Positions 1-9,704 of a stretch of 64,000 nt of DNA are shown here, piece by piece. Under the pieces are notes generated by a model. The model was not told where the DNA came from. It worked only from the letters and a program-made list of their open reading frames with translations, and made no database searches. Numbering within the stretch: position 1 is the stretch's first letter; each line of letters begins with the position of its first letter. The position numbers and the translations under genes were made by a program. The DNA lies in the NCBI RefSeq assembly GCF_039542385.1, contig NZ_BAABIA010000007.1, positions 124,001 through 188,000 on the forward strand. The letters run 5' to 3'. The stretch comes from Prosthecobacter algae. GTDB taxonomy: Bacteria; Verrucomicrobiota; Verrucomicrobiia; Verrucomicrobiales; Verrucomicrobiaceae.

Positions 1-867
1 GAACATGTTCTTGAGAGCCTTGTTCTCCCACACTTTTTCAGGCTCGCCCGCGCCGAGTTTCAAAAGGGCACACCCTTTGTTATACCCGGTGGAGATGAAA
101 AGAGTGTCGCCGGCCAGGATGGGGTCGGCGGCATTGACTCCATAACGCGTGTTCCACTTGAAAGACCAGAGCTGAGCCCCCGTCTTCACATCCACAGCGA
201 TGTAGGAATCGCCGGAACCGATGACGGCGAGCTTTTTGCCATTTTGGGTGATGGGATAGGGTGTGGAGTAACCGGCATTGTCCACTTCACTTTTCCAGAC
301 GGTCTTGCCCGTCGCCTTCTCGACAGCCATGCCAGCCTTGCCCACATTCAGGATAAGCAACTCATCCTGGACCAACGGTGCACCTGCAAAACCCCAGTCC
401 GGGATATTGGCCTCCGTCTCTTTCTGCACATTCTTTTCCCAGAGAACTTTGCCGGTGGCGGCATCCAGGCAGAAGAGATCACCCCAGCGGCTCAGGTGAT
501 AGACTTTGCCATCATCGAAAGTCGGCGTGGCAGAGGTGCCGCCTTCATAATATTTGTCGCCCAGATCTGCGGGATAGCTGTGCTTCCAGAGTTGCTTGCC
601 AGTCTTGGCATCCAGGCAAAAGAGTGTATCCTGTTCATCCGCGTGACCGGTGGTGAGCACACGCTCCTGAGACACGACAAAGGAGGAGAAACCCAGGCCG
701 ACTTCGGCCTCCCAGAGAACCTTGGGGTCGGCCTTCAACTGCCAGTCCTTTTCGGCAGAAATGCCATCGCGGGCAGGGCCTCGCCAAACTGGCCAATCGG
801 CCGCAAAGGCAGCAGTGGTGGCGCTGGCAATGAAAAGGAGGCTGGGGAGGAATGGGGTGGCCTTCAT
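1..867 (-). CDS. PQQ-like beta-propeller repeat protein (C-terminus cut by window edge)
   Basis: The frame is open from an ATG at 867 to the window edge, giving 289 residues with the C-terminus missing. The protein starts with a hydrophobic Sec-type signal ending near AFA-AD. It then shows the quinoprotein-like hallmark WPVWRGPARDG and repeated blades containing LDAKTGKQLWK-type motifs, as in BamB-like or PQQ-dehydrogenase-like propellers. It should be exported and is probably a periplasmic binding or scaffold protein; enzymatic activity cannot be assigned from the sequence. A second member of the family lies at 18480-19769, so the genome carries paralogs. The gene stands upstream of, and is co-oriented with nothing else in, the window. 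Confidence 0.85.
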   Translation of the reverse strand, partial: MKATPFLPSLLFIASATTAAFAADWPVWRGPARDGISAEKDWQLKADPKVLWEAEVGLGFSSFVVSQERVLTTGHADEQDTLFCLDAKTGKQLWKHSYPADLGDKYYEGGTSATPTFDDGKVYHLSRWGDLFCLDAATGKVLWEKNVQKETEANIPDWGFAGAPLVQDELLILNVGKAGMAVEKATGKTVWKSEVDNAGYSTPYPITQNGKKLAVIGSGDSYIAVDVKTGAQLWSFKWNTRYGVNAADPILAGDTLFISTGYNKGCALLKLGAGEPEKVWENKALKNMF

Positions 868-1010
868 GCGTACTTTACTAACGTGCGGAGGGGGGCTTCT
901 GGCAACTGCGGCTTTGAGGCAGCAACGCATTAGAGCGAATTAGGAAATCGAGTCCCGAAACAAGCAAGGCGGCAGGAGTTTGGTTCGGTGCCCTTCCTTC
1001 ACTCGCACAA

Positions 1011-1044
1011 AACAAAAAAAGCCCCGCCAAAAAGGCGGGGCTTT
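1011..1044 (-). terminator. Rho-independent terminator of rplM-rpsI
   Basis: Perfect 8-bp GC stem (GCCCCGCC / GGCGGGGC, 1021-1041) with a 5-nt loop, followed on the minus strand by a run of seven T and then GTTTTG. It lies about 30 nt beyond the rpsI stop. Confidence 0.9.
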
Positions 1045-1072
1045 GAAAACAACCAACGGAACCAGGAAGCGA

Positions 1073-1465
1073 TTAACGCTTGGAGAACTGGAAACGCTTG
1101 CGGGCGCCTGGACGACCTGGCTTCTTACGCTCTTTGGCGCGGGAGTCACGGGTCAGAAGACCAGCCTTCTTGAGAATGCCACGATGCTCAGGATTCACGG
1201 TGATCAGAGCGCGGGAGATGCCGAGCTTCACTGCGCCAACCTGGCCGGTGATGCCACCGCCGCAGGCGTTCACGTTGAAGTCAAACTGCTGACGGGTGTT
1301 CGTCAGGGCCAGGGGGGTCAGAATCTGATTCTGAAGGGCGACGGTTGGGAAATATTCCTCAAAGTCGCGACCGTTGACGGTGATTGAACCGGAACCGGCC
1401 AGGATGTGCACGCGGGCGATGGCGGTCTTGCGGCGGCCAGTGGCGTTGGTGATGGGCTTGCTCAT
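1073..1465 (-). CDS. rpsI: 30S ribosomal protein S9
   Basis: The 130-residue protein matches S9 over its whole length. It has the early GRRKTAIARV motif, the central GGGITGQ segment, the ALI...PEHRGILKKAGLLTRD segment and a very basic C-terminal tail ending in KRFQFSKR, the tail that reaches the P-site tRNA in the small subunit. It follows rplM by 21 nt, the standard bacterial rplM-rpsI operon, and is closed by a strong terminator. The ATG at 1465 gives the usual family length. Confidence 0.98.
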   Translation of the reverse strand: MSKPITNATGRRKTAIARVHILAGSGSITVNGRDFEEYFPTVALQNQILTPLALTNTRQQFDFNVNACGGGITGQVGAVKLGISRALITVNPEHRGILKKAGLLTRDSRAKERKKPGRPGARKRFQFSKR

Positions 1466-1486
1466 GAAACGTGATCTAAAAAGAAA

Positions 1487-1921
1487 TTAGGCGACCGAGA
1501 AAGCCTTCGGGTTCTGAGCCACGTGAGGATGCTCTTCACCAGCGTACACTTTCAGCTTGGTGATGATGGCGTTGCCGAGGCGGTTGTGAGGAACCATGCC
1601 CTTGACTGCGCGGTGAACGAGAAGCTCAGGGCGGCGCTGACGGACTTTTTCGACAGTCTCCACTTTCTGGTTACCGATGAAACCACCACGCTTGCTGGTG
1701 TAAATCTTCTGAGTCTCTTTTTTGCCAGTCACGCGGACTTTGTCTGCATTGATGACGACGACGAAATCACCCGTGTCCACATGGGGGGTGAAGGTAGGGC
1801 GGGTCTTGCCGCGAATAAGGTTAGCGGCAGCCACGGCGACCTGGCCCAGGACTTTGTCCTTGGCATCAATGACCCACCACTGGCGGTTCATGTCTTCGGC
1901 TTTGGCAGAGAATGTCTTCAT
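1487..1921 (-). CDS. rplM: 50S ribosomal protein L13
   Basis: The 144-residue product carries L13 signatures: WWVIDAKDKVLGQVAVAAANLIRGK, the GDFVVVINADKVRVTGKK strand and the VKGMVPHNRLG motif. The ATG at 1921 is preferred over an in-frame upstream extension to 2044, because the added 41 residues have no counterpart in L13 and would overlap the promoter-like site at 1983-2010. First gene of the rplM-rpsI pair; the product is an early-assembling protein of the large subunit. Confidence 0.97.
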   Translation of the reverse strand: MKTFSAKAEDMNRQWWVIDAKDKVLGQVAVAAANLIRGKTRPTFTPHVDTGDFVVVINADKVRVTGKKETQKIYTSKRGGFIGNQKVETVEKVRQRRPELLVHRAVKGMVPHNRLGNAIITKLKVYAGEEHPHVAQNPKAFSVA

Positions 1922-2388
1922 AAGGTTCTTGAGAAAAGCGCGGTGAGTGGCAACGAGCCGCCGCGTTAAAATGAGGGCCGCGAGAGTAAAAGTTTCCCGC
2001 GAAGTGTCAAACGGAAACTCGGTCTTATTCACAAAGAATCGCAAACGCAGCCGCCTTCCGCCCTCCCCATCGGGTCAGACCCGAGGCAAATCAAGAGCGA
2101 TCTTTGAGAATGCACCGCTGCATTCACCTTCTTTTGGGACCTGTAAAAGCTCTTTCGGCAGCCACGTCTTATCTGAAAACACCTAAGACAGAAAAAATCA
2201 TACTTTTTAGATACCGAAATAAAGTGCGCTATCGGCCTAGCATACGCTAAACCAAGTGATGCGAAAGAACCGGGCATCCTTTCATGGCCGTCTTCTGACG
2301 ACTCCCGAGGGCCTTCGATGGGGCTGCTGGGATACTGCCATCGACTTTCCGCCCGCTGTTTTGATCTGCTGATTTCCTCCCTGTTTTC
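1922..2388. other. Intergenic region between rplM and the hybrid kinase
   Basis: This 467-nt divergent region holds the rplM promoter candidate on its left side. The stretch around 2150-2260 is more AT-rich than its surroundings and presumably holds the kinase promoter, but no convincing -35/-10 pair was found. No small gene or structured RNA was recognised. Confidence 0.5.
1983..2010 (-). promoter_or_regulatory. Candidate sigma-70 promoter of rplM-rpsI
   Basis: On the minus strand a perfect TTGACA (2010-2005) is followed after 16 nt by TACTCT (1988-1983), a moderate -10. Transcription would begin about 55 nt before the rplM ATG. Seen by eye only. Confidence 0.5.
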
Positions 2389-5300
2389 ATGAAGGCAACG
2401 CCCCCCATCAATGAACCCCGACGCCTGAGGGCTTTGCAAGAGTATGCCATTCTCGACACTCCCTCGGAGCCGGAGTTTGATGCGCTGACGAAACTGGCTG
2501 CGAGCCTTTGCAGCACCCCGATCTCCACGATCACCCTGGTGGATGATGCCCGGCAGTGGTTCAAATCCAAGGTGGGGCTGGAGGTGGATTTCATTCCCCG
2601 TGAGGCGGCCTTGTGTGCCTACGCGCTGGAAAATGAGGGACTGCTGCTGGTGCCCGATACGCTGAACGACGAGCGGTTTGCCCATAACCCACTCGTGACC
2701 GGTGACCCCAAAGTGCGCTTTTATGCCGGAGCACCGCTGGTGACGCCTGAAGGAGAAACCCTGGGAACCCTGTGCGTGGTAGATGTGGTGCCCCGTGAGC
2801 TGACCGAGTCCCAAAAGTACGGCCTCGAGGTGCTGGGACAGCAGGTCATGACGCAGTTGCAGTTGCGGCGCCAGTTACGCCAGCAGCAGCGCACGGAAGC
2901 CGCGCTGAAAGAGAGCGAGGAACGCTGGCAGTTCGCCCTCCTCGGCAGTGATCTCGGGGTGTGGGACTGGAATGCGGCAACCGGCGAAGTGTTCTATTCC
3001 GAAATTTGGTGCAGCATGCTGGGCCATACACAGGCGGAGATCAGCAACCGGTTGGAGGAATGGACGGGGCGGATACATCCAGACGACCTGAAAGCCACTC
3101 TTGAATTGGTCCAGGAACATTTGGCAGGCAAAACCCCCCACTACGTCTCCGAACACCGCCTGCGGGCCAAAGACGGTAGCTACCGCTGGATCCTGGATCG
3201 CGGCAAGGCCATTTCCCGAAACGAGGCTGGGCGGCCTGTTCGGCTGGTGGGCACCCACACAGACATCACCGAACAGAAGCGGGCAGAACAGGCCCTGCAG
3301 GCCAGCGAGGCCACCATGGCGGCGGCCCAGCGTATCTCGCGCTTTGGCAGTTGGGAGATGGACTTTGTGGGCTTGGGCACCCCCACAGCCTCCACCTTGC
3401 GGTGGTCTGACGAAGTCTTCCGCATCGCCGGGTTTGAGCCCGGCGAGGTAGAGCCGACACATGAGCTTTTCTTCAGCATGGTGCCGGTTTCAGACCATGA
3501 GCCGATCCGCCAGGCCGTCTCACAGGCCATCCGTGAGCAGCAACAGTACTCCATCATTCATCGCTTCATCCGGGCGGATGGGCAGGAACGCATCCTGCAT
3601 GAAACGGCCCAACTGTTTTACAGCCAGGGAAATGCCCAGCCGACCAAGATGATCGGCATTGTCCACGACATCACGGAGCGCAGGCAAGCGGAAGATAAGA
3701 TTCACCGGCTCAACCGGCTATACGCGGTCTCCAGCAGCATCAATCAGGCGATTGTGCGGCTGCAGAGCACGCAGGAACTTTATGAGCAGGCCTGCCGCAT
3801 CGCCGCTGAACTGGGCGGCCTGCGCATGGCCTGGTTGGGCATGGTGATGGCGAACGGGGACAGGATGTCTGTGATGGCAAGGCATGGCCATGACGCAGGT
3901 TTTCTGGCGTCGGTGGAGATGGGGCTTGGCTCCCTGCCAGCCGTAGGCGGCCTTTCCATGCGTGCCTACCATGAAGACAGGATCGTCTTCAGCAACGACT
4001 TGGCGGCAGACCCGGACACCCAGGTCTGGCAGCAGCAGGCGCGGGACAGGGGCTACTGCTCCTGCGCGGCCTTTCCTCTCCGCGTATCAGGAAAACCAGT
4101 GGGCGTTTACACCGTTTACGGAGATCATTCGGACTACTTCCAAGAAGAAGAACTCGCACTGCTGAGTGCCCTGGCCAGCAACATCTCCTTTGCCATCGAA
4201 GCCCGCCTGAAAGAGGAGCAACGAGTGCAGGCGGAGGACGCCTTGCAGGAATCGCAGCTAAGTTTCCAAGAGATGGCGGAAAACATCGGCGAGATCTTTT
4301 ACAACTACGATGTCATCCACCAACGGCTACTCTACACCAACCAGACGTATGCTGGAATTTGGGGCAGATCCTGCGACAGCATTTATGCAGATCCCACCTC
4401 CTATCTCAAATACATCCATCCTGATGACCTAACTGCCGCAGAAAGGGCCTTTGAACTCCAGCAAGCCGGGCAAGCCACGAATGTGGAGTTCCGCGTGATA
4501 CGCCCGGATGGCAGCCAATGCTGGGTGCATGAGCATGGCGTTCCCGTGATGGACGCCGAAGGCAGGGTGGAACGTATTGTGGGAACCATGCGTGACATCA
4601 CGGAACGCAAGCTGGCGGACGAACAGATCCGCGAAAGCGAAGAACGCTTCCGCCTGCTTTCCAAAGCCACCAATGATGCCATCTGGGATTGGAACCTACT
4701 GACGGACATGATCTGGTGGAACGATGGCCTGGAAACGCTTTTTGGCCATCCAAGAAACCAGATTGCGCCCACGATACGCTCCCTGTACGACCTCCTTCAT
4801 CCCGAGGAAAAAGCGAACATCATGGCCAGCATCCACCATGCAATTAACAGTGGGGAAGAATCCTGGATGGCCGAGCACCGCTTCCGCCGTCAGGACGATC
4901 AGTATGCCCATGTGATGAACCGCGGATACATCATCCGCGACGCCGATGGCAAGGCCGTGCGCATGATCGGCGGCATGACAGACCACAGCGAGCGCAAGAA
5001 GCTGGAGCAACAGTTCCTGCGCGCCCAGCGCATGGAGAGCATCGGCACCCTGGCGGGAGGCATCGCGCATGACCTCAACAACATTCTGGCACCAATCATG
5101 ATGTCCATCGAGATCCTGCAAATGGATGAAACCAGCAGCCGTCGCCTCAGCATCCTTTCAACCATTGAGGCAAGTGCCCGGCGGGGAGCTGAGATGGTCA
5201 AACAAGTCCTGTCCTTTGCCCGAGGAGTCGAGGGACAGCAATTAGAACTGGATGTGGGCCACCTGGTCCATGAGGTGGAAAAGATCGCCAATGAGACTTT

Positions 5301-6156
5301 CTTTAAAAGCATCACCATCCACACCCAGATCGAAAAAGACCTGTGGACTGTGCATGGAGATCCCACCCAGCTCCACCAGGTGCTGATCAACCTTTGTGTC
5401 AATGCCCGCGATGCTATGCCCCAAGGCGGCATGCTGACTCTCTCTGCCTGCAATCGGCGGATGGACGAACACTACGCCGCCATGAACCTGGAGGCCGTAC
5501 CGGGCCCTTACGTTGTCATCCAGGTGGAGGACACCGGCACAGGGATCAAACAAGATGTTCTGGAGCGCATCTTTGAGCCGTTTTTTACCACCAAGGAACA
5601 CGGCAAAGGCACAGGACTCGGGCTTTCCACGACCCAGGCCATCATCAAGAGCCATGGAGGCTACATCCGTGTTTACAGTGAGGTGGGCGTGGGCACTCGT
5701 TTCCGGGTCTACCTGCCTGCCCCCGCAGAATCGGCCTGCGCTGAAGACTGCGAACTCGCAGCAGAACTGCCACGTGGACAAGGAGAGATGATCCTGGTGG
5801 TGGATGATGAAGAAGCCGTGCGCAACATTACCCAGCAGACCCTGGAGGCCTTCGGCTACCGGGTGCTCACCGCGGCTGATGGGGCCGAGGCGACGGCCCT
5901 CTACGCGGCGAAAAAGCAGGACATTACCGTCGTTCTGACTGACATGATGATGCCGGTCATGGATGGCCCGTCCACCATCCCGGTCCTGATCCGCATGAAC
6001 CCTCACGTCCGCATCATCGCCGCCAGCGGCCTGAATGCGAACAGCATGGTGGCCAAAGCCATGAATGCCGGAGTCAAACATTTCATCCCCAAACCCTACA
6101 CCGCCGAGACTTTGCTGACGAAGCTTCGAGATATTTTGACGGAGCCTGCCATCTGA
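2389..6156 (+). CDS. Hybrid sensor histidine kinase (GAF/PAS/HisKA/HATPase/REC)
   Basis: A 1255-residue signalling protein without obvious membrane segments, so probably cytoplasmic. Approximate order: GAF (20-165), two PAS/PAC modules (180-430), a second GAF (445-610), two more PAS/PAC modules (625-870), HisKA with phospho-acceptor His near 894 in GGIAHDLNNILAP, HATPase with N box LINLCVNARDAM (about 1000), G1 box DTGTGI and G2 box GKGTGLGLS (about 1073), and a C-terminal receiver with VVDDEEAV (about 1135) and phosphorylatable Asp in VLTDMMMP (about 1184). Each PAS ends in the typical GTHTDITEQK/GIVHDITERR linker. Family knowledge predicts autophosphorylation and relay to the fused receiver. 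No output domain and no neighbouring response regulator is present, so the downstream partner is unknown. Confidence 0.95.
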   Translation: MKATPPINEPRRLRALQEYAILDTPSEPEFDALTKLAASLCSTPISTITLVDDARQWFKSKVGLEVDFIPREAALCAYALENEGLLLVPDTLNDERFAHNPLVTGDPKVRFYAGAPLVTPEGETLGTLCVVDVVPRELTESQKYGLEVLGQQVMTQLQLRRQLRQQQRTEAALKESEERWQFALLGSDLGVWDWNAATGEVFYSEIWCSMLGHTQAEISNRLEEWTGRIHPDDLKATLELVQEHLAGKTPHYVSEHRLRAKDGSYRWILDRGKAISRNEAGRPVRLVGTHTDITEQKRAEQALQASEATMAAAQRISRFGSWEMDFVGLGTPTASTLRWSDEVFRIAGFEPGEVEPTHELFFSMVPVSDHEPIRQAVSQAIREQQQYSIIHRFIRADGQERILHETAQLFYSQGNAQPTKMIGIVHDITERRQAEDKIHRLNRLYAVSSSINQAIVRLQSTQELYEQACRIAAELGGLRMAWLGMVMANGDRMSVMARHGHDAGFLASVEMGLGSLPAVGGLSMRAYHEDRIVFSNDLAADPDTQVWQQQARDRGYCSCAAFPLRVSGKPVGVYTVYGDHSDYFQEEELALLSALASNISFAIEARLKEEQRVQAEDALQESQLSFQEMAENIGEIFYNYDVIHQRLLYTNQTYAGIWGRSCDSIYADPTSYLKYIHPDDLTAAERAFELQQAGQATNVEFRVIRPDGSQCWVHEHGVPVMDAEGRVERIVGTMRDITERKLADEQIRESEERFRLLSKATNDAIWDWNLLTDMIWWNDGLETLFGHPRNQIAPTIRSLYDLLHPEEKANIMASIHHAINSGEESWMAEHRFRRQDDQYAHVMNRGYIIRDADGKAVRMIGGMTDHSERKKLEQQFLRAQRMESIGTLAGGIAHDLNNILAPIMMSIEILQMDETSSRRLSILSTIEASARRGAEMVKQVLSFARGVEGQQLELDVGHLVHEVEKIANETFFKSITIHTQIEKDLWTVHGDPTQLHQVLINLCVNARDAMPQGGMLTLSACNRRMDEHYAAMNLEAVPGPYVVIQVEDTGTGIKQDVLERIFEPFFTTKEHGKGTGLGLSTTQAIIKSHGGYIRVYSEVGVGTRFRVYLPAPAESACAEDCELAAELPRGQGEMILVVDDEEAVRNITQQTLEAFGYRVLTAADGAEATALYAAKKQDITVVLTDMMMPVMDGPSTIPVLIRMNPHVRIIAASGLNANSMVAKAMNAGVKHFIPKPYTAETLLTKLRDILTEPAI

Positions 6157-6182
6157 CGATCCAGTAATCACCACAGCCTACT

Positions 6183-6214
6183 AAAAAGCGCATCCTGGTC
6201 CCAGGATGCGCTTT
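6183..6214 (-). terminator. Terminator of sucD
   Basis: Perfect 14-bp inverted repeat (6185-6198 / 6201-6214, core GCGCATCCTGG) with a 2-nt centre, followed on the minus strand by TTTTT. It lies between two convergent genes and may also stop kinase transcripts, though the plus-strand T tract is only three long. Confidence 0.8.
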
Positions 6215-6247
6215 GAAAATCACGGCGGAAAATTGCCGGGCAATAAC

Positions 6248-7153
6248 TTACTTGCCCCACACTTTCAGCAGAGCCGCAGCCATGTCGGCAGGGGAATCAG
6301 CCACCGAGATGCCACACTCCGCGAGAATGCGCTTCTTAGCTTCGGCGGTGTCGTCCGCACCACCGATGATGGCACCCGCATGGCCCATGCGGCGCCCTGG
6401 AGGGGCGGTAGCACCGGCGATGAAGGCGGCGATGGGCTTCTTGATGTTGTCTTTCGCCCAGAGACCGGCTTCCACTTCGGCATTGCCGCCGATTTCACCG
6501 ATCATGATGATGGCTTCGGTTTCAGGATCTTCATTGAACATCTTCAGGATGTCCAGGTGGTTGGTGCCATTCACCGGGTCACCGCCGATGCCGACGCAGG
6601 TGCTCTGGCCGTAACCGCGGGTGGTGAGCTGCCAGACGGCCTCATACGTGAGGGTGCCGGAGCGGCTGACGACGCCGACGTTGCCGCGCTTGTGAATGTA
6701 ACCCGGGGCGATGCCGATACGGCAGCCACCGTGAGATTTCTCACCCAGACCTGGGGTGACCAGACCGGGGCAGTTCGGGCCGATGAGGCGGGTCTTGCTG
6801 CCTTTCATGGCGGCCTTCACGCGGATCATGTCATTGACAGGAATGCCTTCGGTGATGGCGACGACGAGGTCCAGACCTGCATCCACACCTTCCAGGATGG
6901 CATCCGCCGCAAAGGGAGGCGGCACAAAGATCACACTGACGGTGGCTCCGCTCTGCTTGGCGGCCTCGGCCACGGTGTCATACACAGGCACCTTATGGCT
7001 GCCGTGATCGAAGGTCTGGCCGCCTTTGCCAGGGGTCACACCGGCCACGAGCTGCGTGCCATAATCAAGCGATGCCTTAGCGTGGCGGGAACCGAAGTCC
7101 CCCGTGATGCCTTGGACGAGAATGCGGGTGTTTGTGTCAACGAGGATGGCCAT
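6248..7153 (-). CDS. sucD: Succinate-CoA ligase subunit alpha
   Basis: The 301-residue product matches SucD: N-terminal CoA-binding Rossmann fold beginning [16 protein letters not shown], the GVTPGKGG loop, the NCPGLVTPG motif, and the phospho-histidine region GHAGAIIGG near residue 247. It catalyses the substrate-level phosphorylation step of the TCA cycle together with SucC. The ATG at 7153 gives the family N-terminus; an upstream in-frame ATG at 7204 would add 17 unrelated residues. sucC is normally adjacent but is not in this window, so the two subunits appear to be encoded apart unless a distant copy exists. Confidence 0.96.
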   Translation of the reverse strand: MAILVDTNTRILVQGITGDFGSRHAKASLDYGTQLVAGVTPGKGGQTFDHGSHKVPVYDTVAEAAKQSGATVSVIFVPPPFAADAILEGVDAGLDLVVAITEGIPVNDMIRVKAAMKGSKTRLIGPNCPGLVTPGLGEKSHGGCRIGIAPGYIHKRGNVGVVSRSGTLTYEAVWQLTTRGYGQSTCVGIGGDPVNGTNHLDILKMFNEDPETEAIIMIGEIGGNAEVEAGLWAKDNIKKPIAAFIAGATAPPGRRMGHAGAIIGGADDTAEAKKRILAECGISVADSPADMAAALLKVWGK

Positions 7154-7307
7154 GATGGTGAGGGGGCGTAAAACTGGGCTGCCCAGGCTTGGGCACGCCA
7201 TCATAGAAACTCGGCACGCAGCGTCAAGGAGCGGTCCTGAATAAAATCATTCCCTTTTGGAGGATCGCCCCGGCAGTCGGGATCTTTGACTGATTCATAC
7301 CCTAAAA

Positions 7308-7346
7308 CAAAACCGCCGTCCCTTTCGAAAGGACGGCGGTTTAAAA
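7308..7346 (-). terminator. Terminator of hisI
   Basis: Stem CCGCCGTCC / GGACGGCGG with an inner TTTCGAAA palindrome, flanked by AAA/TTT pairs and followed on the minus strand by GTTTTG. Starts about 20 nt past the hisI stop. Confidence 0.75.
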
Positions 7347-7365
7347 TTCGAACCAGGGGACGAGC

Positions 7366-7788
7366 CTACTCCACCATCGCCAGCTTCACCAGTCCGCCCT
7401 GTTTTGGGGCCACTACTTTGCGGTAAAAGCAGTTGTTGCGCTTGGTGTGGCAGCAGCCGCCGCCGTGCTGGATCACCCGTAGGATGATGGCGTCCTGATC
7501 GCAATCCGTGCGGATTTCGACGACTTCTTGGAATTCACCACTCGTCGCCCCTTTGTGCCAGAGCTGCTTGCGGCTGCGGCTCCAGTACACGGCCTGGCCT
7601 TTTTCCAGGGTCATGCGCAGGGACTCCTCGTTCATGTAGGCCAGCATCAGTGCCTCGTCGGTATGAGCATCCACGGCCATGGCTGCGATGAGGCCATGCT
7701 CATCGAACTTGGGGGCAAAAACGAGGCCTTCTTCGATGGCCAGCTTGCTTTCTCGGGGACCGAACTGGTACGGGGTGGTGGTTGTCAT
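7366..7788 (-). CDS. hisI: Phosphoribosyl-AMP cyclohydrolase
   Basis: The 140-residue single-domain enzyme opens the adenine ring of phosphoribosyl-AMP, step three of histidine synthesis. Motifs seen: the substrate region [27 protein letters not shown], the metal-binding RTDCDQDA, and the C-terminal zinc cluster [15 protein letters not shown], supplying the conserved cysteines. There is no fused HisE domain. It lies alone, not in a his operon. Confidence 0.95.
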   Translation of the reverse strand: MTTTTPYQFGPRESKLAIEEGLVFAPKFDEHGLIAAMAVDAHTDEALMLAYMNEESLRMTLEKGQAVYWSRSRKQLWHKGATSGEFQEVVEIRTDCDQDAIILRVIQHGGGCCHTKRNNCFYRKVVAPKQGGLVKLAMVE

Positions 7789-7845
7789 TGGGGGCGAAGA
7801 AGATACGCGACTTTGCCAAAACCAAAACGCTTTTGTCGGCTAGTT

Positions 7846-8565
7846 TCACGCTCTAACGGGTTCATATTCTTCAGCCAATTGCTGGCCTCCAAAAAAGAGT
7901 TTCGCCGTATTTTCAGCGTCAAGACCAATCTCGCCAGAATGCTTTTCTATCTTCTGTAGGGCAATTTTCTGAAATGCCTGTAAAGCTTTAGGAAATGTGA
8001 TTCCTATTTGACCGCTCGCGTCTAGCAAAATAGCGTTCTTGTGCTTATCCGCCAACATCAGAAAGATCCGTCGAGACTCCTCCAAAGCTGCTTGAGCTTC
8101 AAACAAGTTTGGGCTGTCTCCTCGGCTCCTAATGCGACTTAGCCCTAATTCGACGTCGACATCTAAAACTAGCACTAGGTCAGGGACAGGAGCAAAAATC
8201 TCATTTTCTATAATGATTTGATCTGCATCTGCACCCCTTGCCCCCTGGTAAGCGGCAGTAGACCAATAATATCTGTCCAAAATAACGATATTTCCTTCGA
8301 CTAGCGCAGGCATTATCGATCTTTTGACATGATCCTGGCGGTCCAAAGCAAAGAGTTCAAGCTCCCGTTTCAGGGTTAATCTTCCAGCTTTTGCAGAAGC
8401 CCTGAGCTCTGTCCCCCACTTTAGCCCAGTGGGCTCTTTTGAGATAACGCAACCAAGTCCCCTTTCTCCGCACCATTGCGCAAGCAGAGAGGCGACGGAA
8501 GTTTTTCCGGCTCCGTCGACGCCCTCAACGGCAATTAATAGACCTCCTGGGATTGGTCGAAACAT
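7846..8565 (-). CDS. tmk: Thymidylate kinase family protein
   Basis: The 239-residue protein has the P-loop VEGVDGAGKTS near residue 14, the DR[YF] motif in ILDRYYWSTAAYQG around 95 and a LID-like segment with RSRGD, all typical of dTMP kinase (dTMP + ATP to dTDP + ADP). It is about 25 residues longer than the usual enzyme, with a divergent C-terminus. Codon use and base composition are clearly more AT-rich than the neighbours, suggesting acquisition by transfer or replacement of an ancestral copy. It is divergent from the delta-prime gene at 8695, a partner with which tmk is often co-oriented in bacteria. Confidence 0.85.
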   Translation of the reverse strand: MFRPIPGGLLIAVEGVDGAGKTSVASLLAQWCGERGLGCVISKEPTGLKWGTELRASAKAGRLTLKRELELFALDRQDHVKRSIMPALVEGNIVILDRYYWSTAAYQGARGADADQIIIENEIFAPVPDLVLVLDVDVELGLSRIRSRGDSPNLFEAQAALEESRRIFLMLADKHKNAILLDASGQIGITFPKALQAFQKIALQKIEKHSGEIGLDAENTAKLFFGGQQLAEEYEPVRA

Positions 8566-8694
8566 ATAAAGCGTGCAGTCTATGCGCAGGATTCGTCAAG
8601 ACAACAGCCGATTGGAAAAAGTGAAACTCGGCTTTAATGAGCCAAAATTTCTGGTTTGGAATACATCCTGATAAGATGTTAAGTCGCCGCCGCC

Positions 8695-9693
8695 ATGCCC
8701 TTTAAGCCCGACCACGCCCTGAACCTCATCACCCGCGCCCAAAAGCTGGGTCGGCTGGCGCATGCCTACCTCATCACGGGCCCTCGCGAAGCCGACCGTG
8801 AAGGCTTTGCGGCCCAGGTCATGAGCCTTGTGACTGCCGCCCGGCACTCGGATCTGGATTCCTGGTCCCAGGAAGGGGCCATCATCCTGCGCCCGCAGAG
8901 CAAATCCCGACGAATCAAGGTGGGGGACGATGCCGATGATGTGGGCACCATCCGCTACCTGGAGCGCATGATTCACCGCACCACCGGCCCTGGCGGCTAC
9001 AAGCTTGGAGTCATCGTGGATGCCGAGCGCATGAACGACCAGGCACAGAATGCCTTTCTCAAAACCCTGGAAGAGCCTCCTCCGCGCACCCTGCTGCTGC
9101 TGCTCACCACCCAGCCCGGCCAGCTCCTGCCCACCATCCGCTCCCGCGTCATCGAAATTCCCCTGCTGCCACCAGGAGGCTTGCGCAAATTCACGGAGCA
9201 CGAGCAAAAGCTGCTGGCCGTTTTGGAAAAGCTGACCCGCAGCCAGGCTGGCGGCAGCATCTCTGCCGCACTTGGGCTGAAAGCAGATTTCCAAGCCATC
9301 CTAGAAGACCTGCATGGCGACATCAAAGAGGAGCAGGAAGACGAATTCGAAAAGGAGCAGGACCACTACAAGCAGACCACCGATGGGGCCTGGCTGAAGC
9401 AGCGTGAGGAGCAGGTGACGGCGCAAATCGAGGCCACCTACCTACAGCAGCGCGATGCTTTGATGGATCTTTTGCTCGCCTGGATGGGCGACATCGCCCG
9501 GCAGCAGGTCGGGGCGGAGCATCTCGATCTCCCCGAATACGCAGCCGCTACAGCAGCCCTCGCCCAACGCTGGGATCCAGGTGAAACCACCAAACGGCTG
9601 CGCACCCTGCGTCAGCTGGAATCTCACCTGCACACGAATGTGAACGAAGGCCTGGCCCTCGAAGTCGGTTTCATTCAGGCCTTTGGCAAATAG
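8695..9693 (+). CDS. holB: DNA polymerase III delta-prime subunit family protein
   Basis: The 332-residue protein resembles the clamp-loader delta-prime subunit. It has the opening AHAYLITGP, a GTIRYLERMIHRTT...GVIVDAERM segment, the characteristic AQNAFLKTLEEPPPRTLLLLLTT motif (about 117-140) and the sensor-like TIRSRVIEIPL. The P-loop is replaced by GPREADREG and should not bind ATP, as in genuine delta-prime subunits. The C-terminal half has a charged EE/KE-rich helix (about 205-225) of unknown role. Confidence 0.87.
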   Translation: MPFKPDHALNLITRAQKLGRLAHAYLITGPREADREGFAAQVMSLVTAARHSDLDSWSQEGAIILRPQSKSRRIKVGDDADDVGTIRYLERMIHRTTGPGGYKLGVIVDAERMNDQAQNAFLKTLEEPPPRTLLLLLTTQPGQLLPTIRSRVIEIPLLPPGGLRKFTEHEQKLLAVLEKLTRSQAGGSISAALGLKADFQAILEDLHGDIKEEQEDEFEKEQDHYKQTTDGAWLKQREEQVTAQIEATYLQQRDALMDLLLAWMGDIARQQVGAEHLDLPEYAAATAALAQRWDPGETTKRLRTLRQLESHLHTNVNEGLALEVGFIQAFGK

Positions 9694-9704
9694 CCCGCAG
9701 CACC

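Noticed and set aside
6206..7171. 321-codon plus-strand open frame opposite sucD
   Set aside because: It mirrors the sucD frame and has no start context.
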